A stretch of DNA of 64,000 nt. Origin: Bugula neritina (taxonomy: Eukaryota > Bryozoa > Gymnolaemata > Cheilostomatida > Bugulidae). Position numbers and translations under genes: made by a program. The first letter of the stretch is position 1. Every line of letters starts with the position of its first letter. The DNA lies in assembly GCA_964035545.1 (NCBI GenBank), contig OZ037769.1, positions 12,138,133 to 12,202,132 on the forward strand, read 5' to 3'. Positions 25,566 to 35,800 of this stretch are shown one piece after another. The notes beneath the pieces were generated by a model. It searched no databases and was not told the origin of the DNA. It saw only the letters and a list, made by a program, of their open reading frames with translations.

Positions 25566-27160
25566 GGGTAAGCGTCCTGGATGGTAACGCTGTTGAGTCT
25601 GCGGTAGTCCACACAGAACCTCCAGCTACCATCCTTCTTCTTGACCAGGACTACTGGAGAGCTCCACGCACCGTGGGCAGGCTCAATCAGATCCCGGTCG
25701 AGAAGATCTTGCACCTGCCGGCTCACCTCCTTCTCCTTCTCCGGGCCCAGACGTCGGGTTGGCTGCCTGATGGGAGTGGTGCCAGCTGCCAGGGGTATCT
25801 CGTGGGAGATAACCTTAGTCAGCCCCATATCTTCATCACCACGGCTGAAGACATCACTGTACTCCGCGAGTAGTTGAGCCAGTGTTTGGCGTTCAGTACT
25901 ACTCGTACAGTTTCCACACGCTCCACTGTACAAGCCAGCCACATGCTCCGGGACTGCTTCTCGGTGGTTGTGAGGGGGGTTTCCCTGGGTGTCGGTCACT
26001 GTTTCCAGTGCCGGACCCACATCCGCCTCATGGATGGAGTGGTACTTCCCCACCAGTGCACCAGCCGATAATCGGACCGATTCCGCAAAGGGGTTGATGC
26101 ATTGCACGAGGAGCTCTCTTCGACAGTCCAGCCGATTTAGGCTGTTTGCCAGTCGAATTGCTCCGTGCGTTCCCTCCACCACCCCCAGTGCGGCGATCTC
26201 CTTGCAGTTGACCCTGCATCGGAGAGTAGCCTGGGATCTCCCTGGAATCGTGCAGTCCTGCACTACCTGGACTCCGCCCACCAAGGGCCTACCAAACTTG
26301 TCCACACAGGCAAGTTCCTTCCCAGCCATCACCACCGCCGACTTCTGGAAATCCATGTGACACTGGTGTTTCTCCAGAAAGGGCATTCCCAGAATGGCGT
26401 CTTCCTTCAGGTGGCTGACAATGAACGTCTCGTGAATTACTTGATCACGGACTCGTCCAGGTAGTGTGATAATGCCGTAGAAGGGGATACACGATCCGTC
26501 CGCCAACGTACCGTGTGCTCCTTCGTATGGCTCGAGGCTCGCCCGCTCTCGGGCGCCAAGGGTGTCGAAGAGACGCCGACTTAGCAGGTTTGTAGTGCAC
26601 CCTGTGTCCAGCAGGAAGGTGGCAGCTTTACCCGAAATTTTTCCGGGCAGGAAGTAGCTGCTTCCATACGGCTGGGTGCTCCTGGGTCGGTCAGTCTCTG
26701 GGGGGGACACCTCTTGGGTCCTTACAGCGGGCCTCCTCTTCGTCTTACAGACAACGGGGGTTTTCTGAGGCTGGGAGGGTAGCTTGGGATACTCTTGCGA
26801 GTAAGCTGATTCTTCCTCCACAGCCTCTTCGGGCAACCTCGCGAACCGGTTTTGGAGTGGCCAGGCCGGAGGATCGGGTAAACCTTGCGGTCTCCGAGAT
26901 CTCCGAGGTGCCTGCCATCCTGCATCTAGGAGTCCCATCCGGGTCGTAGGTGGCTGGGTTGGAGAGTCGGGCAGACCTTGGGGTCTCCGACGTCCCCACG
27001 CAGCCTCGGCTGGCCTGGAAGAGGCTCCTTGGGTCATTTCTTCCCGGATGGGGTTGGCTGGTGGCTCACGGTTGGCGGAGGTTACCGCGAGCCCCGGGTG
27101 TTTAAAGGCATCCTTCTTTCGTGAGGGCATTGCCTTCGTACATGTCCCCTGGCACCACAC
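25553..27160 (-). CDS. Gypsy 1 protease and RT N-terminal part
   Basis: The frame overlaps the end of gag by 79 bases and is reached by -1 frameshifting at 27,100-27,106; its first Met lies upstream of that point and is not expected to be used. It shows the aspartic protease motif LLDTGCTTN and, further on, the RT fingers ([21 protein letters not shown]). It stops soon after DAYPS at the frame break. Confidence 0.9.
   Translation of the reverse strand: MWCQGTCTKAMPSRKKDAFKHPGLAVTSANREPPANPIREEMTQGASSRPAEAAWGRRRPQGLPDSPTQPPTTRMGLLDAGWQAPRRSRRPQGLPDPPAWPLQNRFARLPEEAVEEESAYSQEYPKLPSQPQKTPVVCKTKRRPAVRTQEVSPPETDRPRSTQPYGSSYFLPGKISGKAATFLLDTGCTTNLLSRRLFDTLGARERASLEPYEGAHGTLADGSCIPFYGIITLPGRVRDQVIHETFIVSHLKEDAILGMPFLEKHQCHMDFQKSAVVMAGKELACVDKFGRPLVGGVQVVQDCTIPGRSQATLRCRVNCKEIAALGVVEGTHGAIRLANSLNRLDCRRELLVQCINPFAESVRLSAGALVGKYHSIHEADVGPALETVTDTQGNPPHNHREAVPEHVAGLYSGACGNCTSSTERQTLAQLLAEYSDVFSRGDEDMGLTKVISHEIPLAAGTTPIRQPTRRLGPEKEKEVSRQVQDLLDRDLIEPAHGAWSSPVVLVKKKDGSWRFCVDYRRLNSVTIQDAYPSRG
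27063..27106 (-). promoter_or_regulatory. Programmed -1 frameshift signal between gag and pro
   Basis: The minus strand reads TTTAAAC (27,100-27,106), with gag codons TTA and AAC in zero frame, i.e. X-XXY-YYZ. A 6-base spacer follows, then a 10-bp stem (27,084-27,093 with 27,063-27,072, one G-U pair) with an 11-base loop. The gag stop codon sits at the top of the stem. Slipping one base enters exactly the protease frame. Confidence 0.85.
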
Positions 27161-28032
27161 CCCCAGCAGGTGAGGTGGGTAGTACCGGCTGGTTCACCCC
27201 GGGGTCGGGGGTTTCGTTTATCAGCCTGTTCTCTCTGCATCTGTTTCATCTCTGCCTGCAATCCCTTTACCATGTCCATCAGCATGGTCATCTGGTCAGG
27301 TGACGAAGTAGTAGCAGCCGCCACGGCCTGTGGGTTTGGCTGATCCGGCTTAGCGACTTCGGGTCGTTCCTCAATCTGACAAGCGGTGAAATCCGCACAT
27401 TGAGGTCCCTCCACTTGGTAGTAAGCCTTGCCCAGGGCTAAGGCTTCCTCTATAGTGGTGACCTTGGCTGCCAAGTAATAACGCTGTAGTCCAGGGTTAT
27501 TGATTGTGTGGAAGAAGGCTTCATACACAGCACCTCTTTGTGCTGCCGGTGTGTCGTCGCTATGGGCTACTGGTACTAGTGCCTCAATAGCGTTCGCATG
27601 GTCTTGGAGTGAGGTCTTCCGGTCTCGGCGTATGGTGCGCAATCTGTCCCTGGCGGCGCGGGCGGTTAGCCCGAAACGCGACCTGAGGGCCTGAAAGATG
27701 TGCGCTGTATTGGGTCCCAGAGCATAACTCTTTGCCTGACCTGTCAGACAGGTACGGAGGTGAAGAAGGCGCACCGGTGCCGGCCATTCGGCGAGGGTGG
27801 CTACCTCTTCAAACTCCCTGATGAATTGCTCTATGTCCCCATCGCCTCCGAAAATCGGGGGCCTCAGGCGATACCTGTCTCCAGGTGCTGCCTGCCCGGC
27901 CTTGCTGACCTCCCGGAGGGCTGCGATGAGAGTCTCCATGGTGAGACGGTCCCCTTCTCCTTCTTCTTCTCCTTCTACCATGACTTCTTCTTCTCCTTCT
28001 ACCATGACTTCTGCTTCTCCTTCGTCCCCCAT
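27082..28032 (-). CDS. Gypsy 1 Gag (capsid and nucleocapsid)
   Basis: A 316-residue frame. The first ~30 residues are acidic and contain a short repeat (MVEGEEE units). A capsid-like helical region follows (about residues 45-200). Near the C-terminus is a CCHC zinc knuckle, [14 protein letters not shown]. It stops at 27,082, 18 bases past the slippery heptamer. The start was chosen as the first Met after the primer-binding site. Confidence 0.9.
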   Translation of the reverse strand: MGDEGEAEVMVEGEEEVMVEGEEEGEGDRLTMETLIAALREVSKAGQAAPGDRYRLRPPIFGGDGDIEQFIREFEEVATLAEWPAPVRLLHLRTCLTGQAKSYALGPNTAHIFQALRSRFGLTARAARDRLRTIRRDRKTSLQDHANAIEALVPVAHSDDTPAAQRGAVYEAFFHTINNPGLQRYYLAAKVTTIEEALALGKAYYQVEGPQCADFTACQIEERPEVAKPDQPNPQAVAAATTSSPDQMTMLMDMVKGLQAEMKQMQREQADKRNPRPRGEPAGTTHLTCWGCGARGHVRRQCPHERRMPLNTRGSR

Positions 28033-28084
28033 TGTGCTGTTCTTTCTTTCTCTCTAATGGCTGCTTGTCGTACTAGTCTATTCT

Positions 28085-28103
28085 AATCCCACCGCTGCCA
28101 CCA
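28085..28103 (-). other. Primer-binding site matching tRNA-Leu
   Basis: The plus strand reads aatcccaccgctgccacca, one base from the 5' LTR. That is the 3' end of an animal tRNA-Leu of the CCGCTGCCA acceptor type plus CCA, so the minus strand would pair with that tRNA. Confidence 0.85.
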
Positions 28104-28104
28104 A

Positions 28105-28687
28105 TGTTGTGATTTTGTGGATTATAAGAATAGACTAGTAGTCTGCATGCCAGTTATTGTGAGAGAAATAAAGAGTCTTGATTAAAATGAATCTATGAGT
28201 ATTTATTTCTTCTGACTGCTTCGAGCTCCAGTACAAGAATGAATCAACTTTGAAAAGCTTCGCACTTATATAGGGGGGAATTCCCGCCACTAATGAGGGG
28301 CCGAAACTCGTGCGAATGTCGGGGTTCCGCCGACCGACATCGGAGGGAGTACTGCCCGATCTCGGGCAGGTCCCTCCGACATCGTGTCTTCGGTCTCCGA
28401 CTTCGCACGAGTCTCGGCTTACATATAATAAAAAAAAGAAACGAGTGCGAGGGAATACAATTCACAAAAACTATTACAGTAAACAAACAAAAATAATAGG
28501 AAGGGCAATTCACAATCATTACGCTATTTACTCCACTAAGCTTAGCTATAATTACAATATTTGAGGCATTAGAAAGCTACGCAAGGAGCTTAGCTATAAT
28601 TATAGCATTTACAGTATTTACAAAGTTACGCTAAGTCCATTATAATAGTGACGCGATATAATTACTAGAGCGTTAAAATCCATTACA
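28105..28687 (-). repeat. 5' LTR of gypsy element 1
   Basis: It is the same length as 21,747-22,329 and I found no difference between them. On the minus strand it runs from tgtaatgg to the end beside the tRNA-Leu primer site. Confidence 0.95.
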
Positions 28688-29355
28688 GTATCATCAAAAT
28701 AACACTTTGCTATGAAACTTGCTTGGTAATTTTGTGAAAAAAATACCAAGTTTCAAGATAGAAATCAAGAGCTTTTCTAAATAAAAGTCTTACTATATTT
28801 CTCAAATTTTGAAAAAGATTATTAAACAAATGAAAAATAGATGTGTGGCATAATAGCATAAATAAATCAACTTTAAATATACGTAAATCAACCATCTTTT
28901 GGATAAACATTATATTGTCAACAGCATTTCTATCACAGAATGAAATTTATAAAAATAAAAGTACTGCACAGGTCCAAGAATAAATAAATAAATTACCTTG
29001 TGGATAAAATCATAAAATACTCCAGTACATAATCTCAAGGCAAGTGCACAAAAAGGCCACATCGAGAATATTTCTGAGTTTATGAACCAAAATATAAATT
29101 CCAATGAGGCGTTTTTGTACTGATTATCAACTCAATTAACCTGAATAACGCATAAAGGAACAGTTAAACTGCAATAAGCTATATAGCAACTTAGAAACTG
29201 GTCAGCATATTTAGCGGTCAATTTTGAGCAATGCATTGTGGAAATCGTGTGACCAGCAGTGGTTTACAGCCACATGCAACACAATCAGTTTTATAATAAG
29301 TAATGTCAACCAACACAATCATACAACCAAGCTATTGAATATGAATTCTAAACTA
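28688..29355. other. Intergenic AT-rich spacer
   Basis: No coding signal, RNA gene or repeat was recognised here. It separates the first gypsy element from the TIR transposon. Confidence 0.5.
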
Positions 29356-32300
29356 TAGTCTAGAAGTAACCTCCCAAAAAGTGCTCAAAAAATTGGCTTA
29401 TTACACTTTACTAGGTGGCCACTCAAAAAAAGTTGTTTCTAGATCAAAATTCTGTGCTGATTCTGAATCTACAAACTCTAGAATTCTATCTCTACCCAAA
29501 CTCAAGTTATTGCAAAAAACAAGTCGGCGTTTTAGATGGGTGATAAAAAGAAATGTGGATTGTGCCAAATAGTATCCAATTTTATCAAGCTATCTTGAAA
29601 AAGAAAAATTTGATGAAATACCAAAAATAATTGTCTCTTACTTAAAATACTATGCTGATATTGAATTTAAAGACTGCAAGACGCTATCTATAATTAAAAC
29701 CAAGTTGTTTATATAAACATATATGTTTGTTATGAATCGACATATTGCATGAGGCATAAGCATGCAGAATAATAATTGTATGACCAAGCTATTTATACAA
29801 AATGAAAAAATGTCATGCTGATGTGTGAAAAAACTATATTTATAAAATTATAGTACAAAATAAATGTTGAAATGAATAAATATTGAAATCTTTTGAGCAC
29901 AGCCCAAGTGAATCATTTGCTAGTCTGTCGGTAGCCGTTAAATGTCTGCAAAAATTAATAATATTCTGTAAAATTATTTAGAGGAACGGAAGCATGAGAG
30001 ATGATCAAAATCAAATTGCTTGCAGCAAAATATATAACAAAGGTCTAAAAATAGTGATTTATTCTGAAAAAGTATTTTCGCCATCATTTTCACTGCCGTC
30101 AGTCTCATCAGCTTCTTCCCCAATATAGAGCTTCTTTTCAGACAATCCTTACATTGACAAACATCAGTGCATGCACTGCATTAAAGACTTTTGACATCCC
30201 CATCTTGATATGTTGCAGCTGGTCTTACAGGAGCAGTTTAAACTTTGCAATATACATGTTCAGGTGCGGGAGCTTGAATCATTCACTTTATATTTATGCT
30301 GCCATGGTTCTCAACAATCTACCCATAATGTTCTGGAGGTGGAGCATCAATATAGGCTGTTGTCACCCTTCTCCAAATGGCTGCCTGATAATTTGCTCTT
30401 TTTAAGTGCAAATTTAATTCATCTTTTGTTGGAAGCAAACTCTATTAAGTTATTTTAAACGGTGAACAAAATACAGTGTATCGGACATTATCTATATTTA
30501 AATTTCCTGCTCCATAAAGTTTATAGACAAATTGTTCTACTTCAGCCACTGTAATGGCTGGCAGCTTAACATACTTCCCAAGGTGTTCAAAGCTTCCCAT
30601 ATATTATGGATATTTTCTCAAAAGAGAGTAGGCTGTGCGCTACTATCCTTTTCCATAAAAAGCACTATAGTCGAATCACAACCTGTTAAAGCATGAAATC
30701 TAGTAAGTGCTGCACACAACTGCGGTTTGGATTTATTTGCTGCAATGTTGACATCGAAATACCTAATATGATTATGGTTTCCTCCCAGATAGACGCTGTT
30801 TTTATTTTCTTACCATATATTATATTACTATTACCTATATAACTGATGAATTGATTGCTAAATAGCTAATATGCTAATAGCTATAGTAGCTAACATGAAT
30901 TATCTAGAATAATATTCTATTATTTTTCTAATTTGTGTGGAACAAAAAGTAGTAATACATTAATAATAGACACTTTCTTTAATCGATACTTATTAACAAA
31001 ATATCTTTTCAAGCAACAGGCAAGATGTATAAAATATACAAAATTAATAAGTTAATGCAAATCAAAGAAGTTTATTTATGTGCTAAATAACAAGCAATTG
31101 ATCCAAGTTTATTTAAATATACATATATTTCAATAATATTAAAATAGGTTGCACATGAAAATACATTTTACCAAAATTTAGCCTAGCCTCTATTTGGCAT
31201 GACACCGTGATTACCACACCCGTGAAAAAATATAATTGGTAAGAAGGTAATGTTTTGCAAATAGCGAGACTTAAAATGAAGGATTGAGATTTGATTGTTA
31301 CACGCGAGATTATGATGTTCATAAGATATTTTGCATGTAACAAAGTTTGTGTATCTGCTTTCTCATGATCTAATTGTAAGCATTTGAGTTGTGCTTCCTT
31401 AGGAATTCTACCATGTTTGAAAAATTAAAGATGAACACATTTTTTTTGATATGCGTCAACTATAATTACAATATTGTTCTCTAAAATATTTTTACTCCAT
31501 GTTTCACACAAAAATGTCTCAAACTCAGCTTGTTTTATTTGCTAATAAGAAATTATTATTTTTGTGACAAATGGCACACATGAAAAAAGTACATGCCTAT
31601 GATCTTTGAATAAGGCAGCCCAAAATCATTTTTCTAATGGGTGGCCTAAATATAACCATTATATATATTTTAAATTATAGGGAAGCTTTAGGGTATTTCT
31701 TCTGTAACTATAACTGAGATAAATTGACGCTAGAGTCATTATATCAAGATAGTATAGAAATATGCATTTCAACCAATAGCATTGTGTTAAAAACCAAATT
31801 GCTTGTTTATATATAGTTCAGTCTAAATTTATTGGCAAAGCTCAATTGTACACATTTAAAATATTATCTCCCGGAGTCCAGACCAACCTGCTTATGCTTC
31901 TCATTACTTTTTTGTAAAAGTAGTTATTATAATAAAAATTGTGAAGAAAATCATTATCAGACACAGATTTACTTATAATATCGCCTTTTTTATAGCCGAT
32001 CAATAATAATGTTTGGCTTATAACTAATAAACCTATTCCTTTGTTTGTTTTCGTCCATATAATCCACTTTTTTTTCAGATTTTTTCACAAGAAAATCACT
32101 AGAATTAAACTCAGAGAAGTGAAAAACACATTTATTATTATCTGCAACAGTTTTTGCTTGTATATATAATAAACTAGCTTCAATAATTTCAAGATGATAT
32201 ATAATGGATTTGGACAAAGTTGTGGGGAAACAACTCCTGTAACATTTTAAAGAGGTTTTGTGGCTAACTGGGTGGACAGAAAAATTTAGAGTTTTTATAA

Positions 32301-32594
32301 CAGAAAAGTGAAAAGAGTATCTATAATTATCAGCAAAATTATTTTGCTTATATAAAATAAATTAGCTTGAATAATTCCAAAATATTTAGCTGATTCACAA
32401 AAACGTTAAGAGAAAACAACTCCTGATCAATTTTAAAAATTTAAAGTGCTTTTGTGGCTAACTGGGTGCACAGAACAGTCTAGAGTTTTCACAGATTAAT
32501 TAGGACCCTTCAAACTCTCTATTTCTAAAAAAGTTGCGTGGCCACCCCTCCAAGTGTAATGAGTGAAAGATAATTGGAGGTTACTTCTAGACTA
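29356..32594 (-). mobile_element. Decayed DNA transposon with 19-bp TIRs and subterminal repeats (3.2 kb)
   Basis: The two ends carry a perfect 19-bp inverted repeat, tagtctagaagtaacctcc (29,356-29,374 and inverted at 32,576-32,594), flanked on both sides by cta, a possible 3-bp duplication. Just inside, each end has direct repeats about 195 bp apart (left: gctgattctgaatc-like near 29,457 and 29,652; right: gtggctaactgggtg near 32,262 and 32,454). The interior holds a ruined minus-strand reading frame. The superfamily was not identified. Confidence 0.7.
30080..30835 (-). pseudogene. Ruined ORF of the HA(L/F)TGCD invertebrate repeat-protein family
   Basis: The minus strand reads RFHALTGCDSTIVLFMEK, then after a stop and a one-base shift a helical part. 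Next come DELNLHLKRANYQAAIWRR and APPPEHYG, and lastly a Cys cluster (CSACTDVCQCKDC). This order is typical of a large, uncharacterised, repetitive protein family in invertebrate genomes. At least five in-frame stops and one frameshift make this copy non-coding. It is presumably the remnant of the protein encoded by the surrounding TIR element. Confidence 0.65.
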
Positions 32595-32865
32595 CTACCC
32601 TCGTTATTAGATAAATAAAAGGTTTAAATGTAGGCAGACAACTCCAATATATATATAACACCCATAAAACAGAGCAGCGTTCAAAGGTATGCACCAGCTT
32701 TGTTTCAACTGTGATCATTCGATTCAGTTGTTTTTTATCAACTCAACATACAGATATATCTAATGCCAGTCATCTTGCAACACTGCATTTGTTTGAAAGA
32801 ACCGACCAGAAAGACTTGGAGAAATATTACCCTTCAGCATTGAATTTAATACTATGCTTGTGGGA

Positions 32866-35800
32866 TCACTTCCACTGGCATTTTTTAAAAAACTCCTTGC
32901 TTTGGACAATCACTTCAGCAGCTAGGTAGAACTCATAGGAATCTACAACATAGACATGAGCTCTAAGAAATTAGAACCAACAAATTCAATAATGAATCTA
33001 ACCATATTTTAGATTAGGTATCACAGTAAATATTAATAACATTCAGTAGTCTGCTGCAGTGGCTATTTATAAACACTATTAGACATGACAGATTCGGATA
33101 TAATCATACCTTCTAGAAGATTCCACTTTCAAAGCTCCAATTTCATACTTGAGTCTGCACACCTCCATGCTGAGTTGGTTATTCTCATCTTTGAGTCGAA
33201 GCTCTTCCTCTTCAGAGGTACAAATACTCAGTCTCATTACTTCAACTACAATCATGTAAAACTAAACCGTGTAGCGTTTTCATAAAAACCACAAGCTCTA
33301 TAAAAAAAGAATTTAACTTTTTGTGTAATCATACTTTGCCGTTGTAGTTGACCGAACAGAAGCTGTGATGTATCTCTGTAAGTTTTGTTGGAGATAAGAA
33401 AAGAGCCGTCATCAAATTGAGCAGTTTTGTTCATTTCTAGCTTATACTTATCAAGTTTTTTCTTTAGCTGACCGTTTTCAGATTGAGCCTGATTCAATCT
33501 CATCTCCAAGATTGAGTTCTGTGATTTACATTTTGACCTAAATACAAAAAATAGCTTTATGGCCTACACTCCATTCTACACCCAACCAAGAGCAAGTTTT
33601 ACAATGCAATACTTGGCTAAGGTCACACCAAAAGTGAGCTTTGCACTTCATATTCCGATGCCATAGAATTTATAGCTTTATATACAGGAAATGACATACA
33701 TATTGGCATGAAATTTAAAAAATAAACAAATAATTCTTGTTTCCAGGATTTTATTTTACTGTGCTACTGAAATCTGCCGCCTTCTGTTCTTGTTAGATGA
33801 CTATTATTAATGCTAAGTATTGTTACAGTGAGTATCTACTAGCAAATGTTTTATAATTTCTATGTATTAGGCTCACAACACTAACACTTACAACTCAGAG
33901 TTTAAAGAGCTCAACTTTCTCTCTCCTGACGTCTCATTTTCCTGAAGATTGTCCTGGCATGATGCAAGACAACTCCGTGCTTCCAACACCTTAAAAAGTA
34001 AGCTGCTTCATTATCAAAATTATCTCACTAAGGCATTGCTTTGATGTACAAGTACGCTATGTATGGAGATCTATATTAAATGCTAAATAGATAATACACT
34101 GGAATTGTAAATTTAGAAATTTAGAAAAGAGCTACTTGTAATCTAACAATTGAGGTCAGCATTTAGGTGAAGGTCACACAAGAGTGAAAGAATGCAGGCA
34201 TCTTGGTGACAGTTTAATGCAAAGAGATGCGCTATGTAGTATTTGGTTCCACACAACTACCAGTTTTCTACACAAGCTAAGCCATATTTCTGTTCATTAG
34301 TAAATGTTGTAAATTATACCTCCTTTTGAAGGCTTTGAATAACCTCAGAATTTTCTGCCAGTGATGCGGAAAGCTGGTTTTTGTCTTTATTCAAATGGTT
34401 GATCTCTTGAGAGAGTAGTTTCACTTTCTCTTCAGCCATTTTGCTAGTCTGCATTAAGATATTTTACATACCATTACTGTTTGCAGTAGAGGTAACTTAG
34501 TAACGTACACAGCCTCATAGGATATAGATATATGATATACAGTTGTGCCCAACAAATCTGAATGCATAATATACACAAGATTTCTGGCACAGTTCCCACC
34601 TGTTCAGCTTGTCTCAACTGTTTCTCCAACTGTTTACACTGTTTACAGGATGAGTTCTTACGTCTATTCATCACAGATTCCTGGAAATACACAACTTTTA
34701 GCTGTAGAAAAAACTAGTAGGTACTATACAGTAACATCCTACAAAGTAACATATATAATGCACATTATTTATTGTATTACAGTGGTGATCTTAATTATGG
34801 GACCGCTCAAAATAAAGTTATAATTTATTAGTAATTAATAATTTGCTCAATATTTATAAGGTGATATAGGTTAATATGCATATCAATGGAAAGCTAAATA
34901 TGTTCTCTACAAGAATATTTTAAAAAATCAGCAGATTTCAGTTTTGTAGTACAGTTTTGGGCCAATATATACTCATCTTAGTATTAAAATTGAAAACTCT
35001 AGTAAAATTGCAACTTATTTTTTTTCAAAAATTGCAATGATTTCTGCTTTTTTTTTAACATAACTCTTTGAAATTAAAGTGGTGGCCCTAAAAAGGGTCT
35101 ATGGGGTTATTAGATGCATCCTAATATTTTGTTGGCAACCCTTGTTGTCAATCACAGCTCGACAGCGTTTGGCATGCTGGCAACAAGTTTGGAGAGCAGT
35201 TCCGAGGATACCACTCGGAACCAGGACTGTATAATGAGCTCAATTAGTTTTCTGTTGGTTGTTGGCTTGTTTTTGCAATCATTTGACCAATCTTACACCA
35301 TAAATTTTCAATTGAATTGAGATCCGGTGATTGGGCAGGCCAGCTGAGAGATCTCACGTCACGGGCTTCCCTCCACTTCTTGACCTTCTTGGCTGCATTG
35401 CAAGGTGTGTTATCCTGTTGGTACAGCCATGGTCCATGAAAGAGATCTCTTGCTGATGAAAACCCCACTTTCTCCAACACATCACAGTATTTAGTAGCAC
35501 TCATCATGCCTTCGACAACATAAAGTCCACCAGGACCACTCGCTGCAAAGCACCTCCATACCATGACAAAAGTCGGATGTTTAATGAACGCCAGAAGGGC
35601 GCATGTCTGGCCTGGGCTAAAGAACACTTGACATAGACACCCCAGCAGTGGCAATAAGTTTTTTGTAGTAATAAAAATACATTTAATATCTTGGCCTGCA
35701 GTGAAGAGTTTGAGCCAAACTGTATTCTTCCAACCATTAAATATTCAACTTCCGCCACGGTCATGGGTGCTTGGCAGCAAATGGTCCTCCTGGTGGACTT

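Larger units (their letters stand above)
21747..28687 (-). mobile_element. Ty3/gypsy-type LTR retrotransposon 1, full length (6.9 kb)
   Basis: Two 583-bp LTRs, minus-strand gag, then protease, RT, RNase H and integrase in gypsy order. Flanks share a 4-bp duplication, gtat (21,743-21,746 and 28,688-28,691). I saw no difference between the LTRs, so insertion is recent. Two single-base frame breaks in pol (near 25,565 and 23,646) are the only lesions seen. There is no envelope-like frame. Confidence 0.95.

Noticed and set aside
22517-27303. Numerous plus-strand open frames of 60-146 residues
   Set aside because: Shadows of the GC-richer minus-strand gag-pol frames of gypsy element 1.
28244-28564. 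91-, 67- and 84-residue open frames also found at 21,886-22,206
   Set aside because: Identical in both LTRs; they arise from LTR sequence and are not genes.
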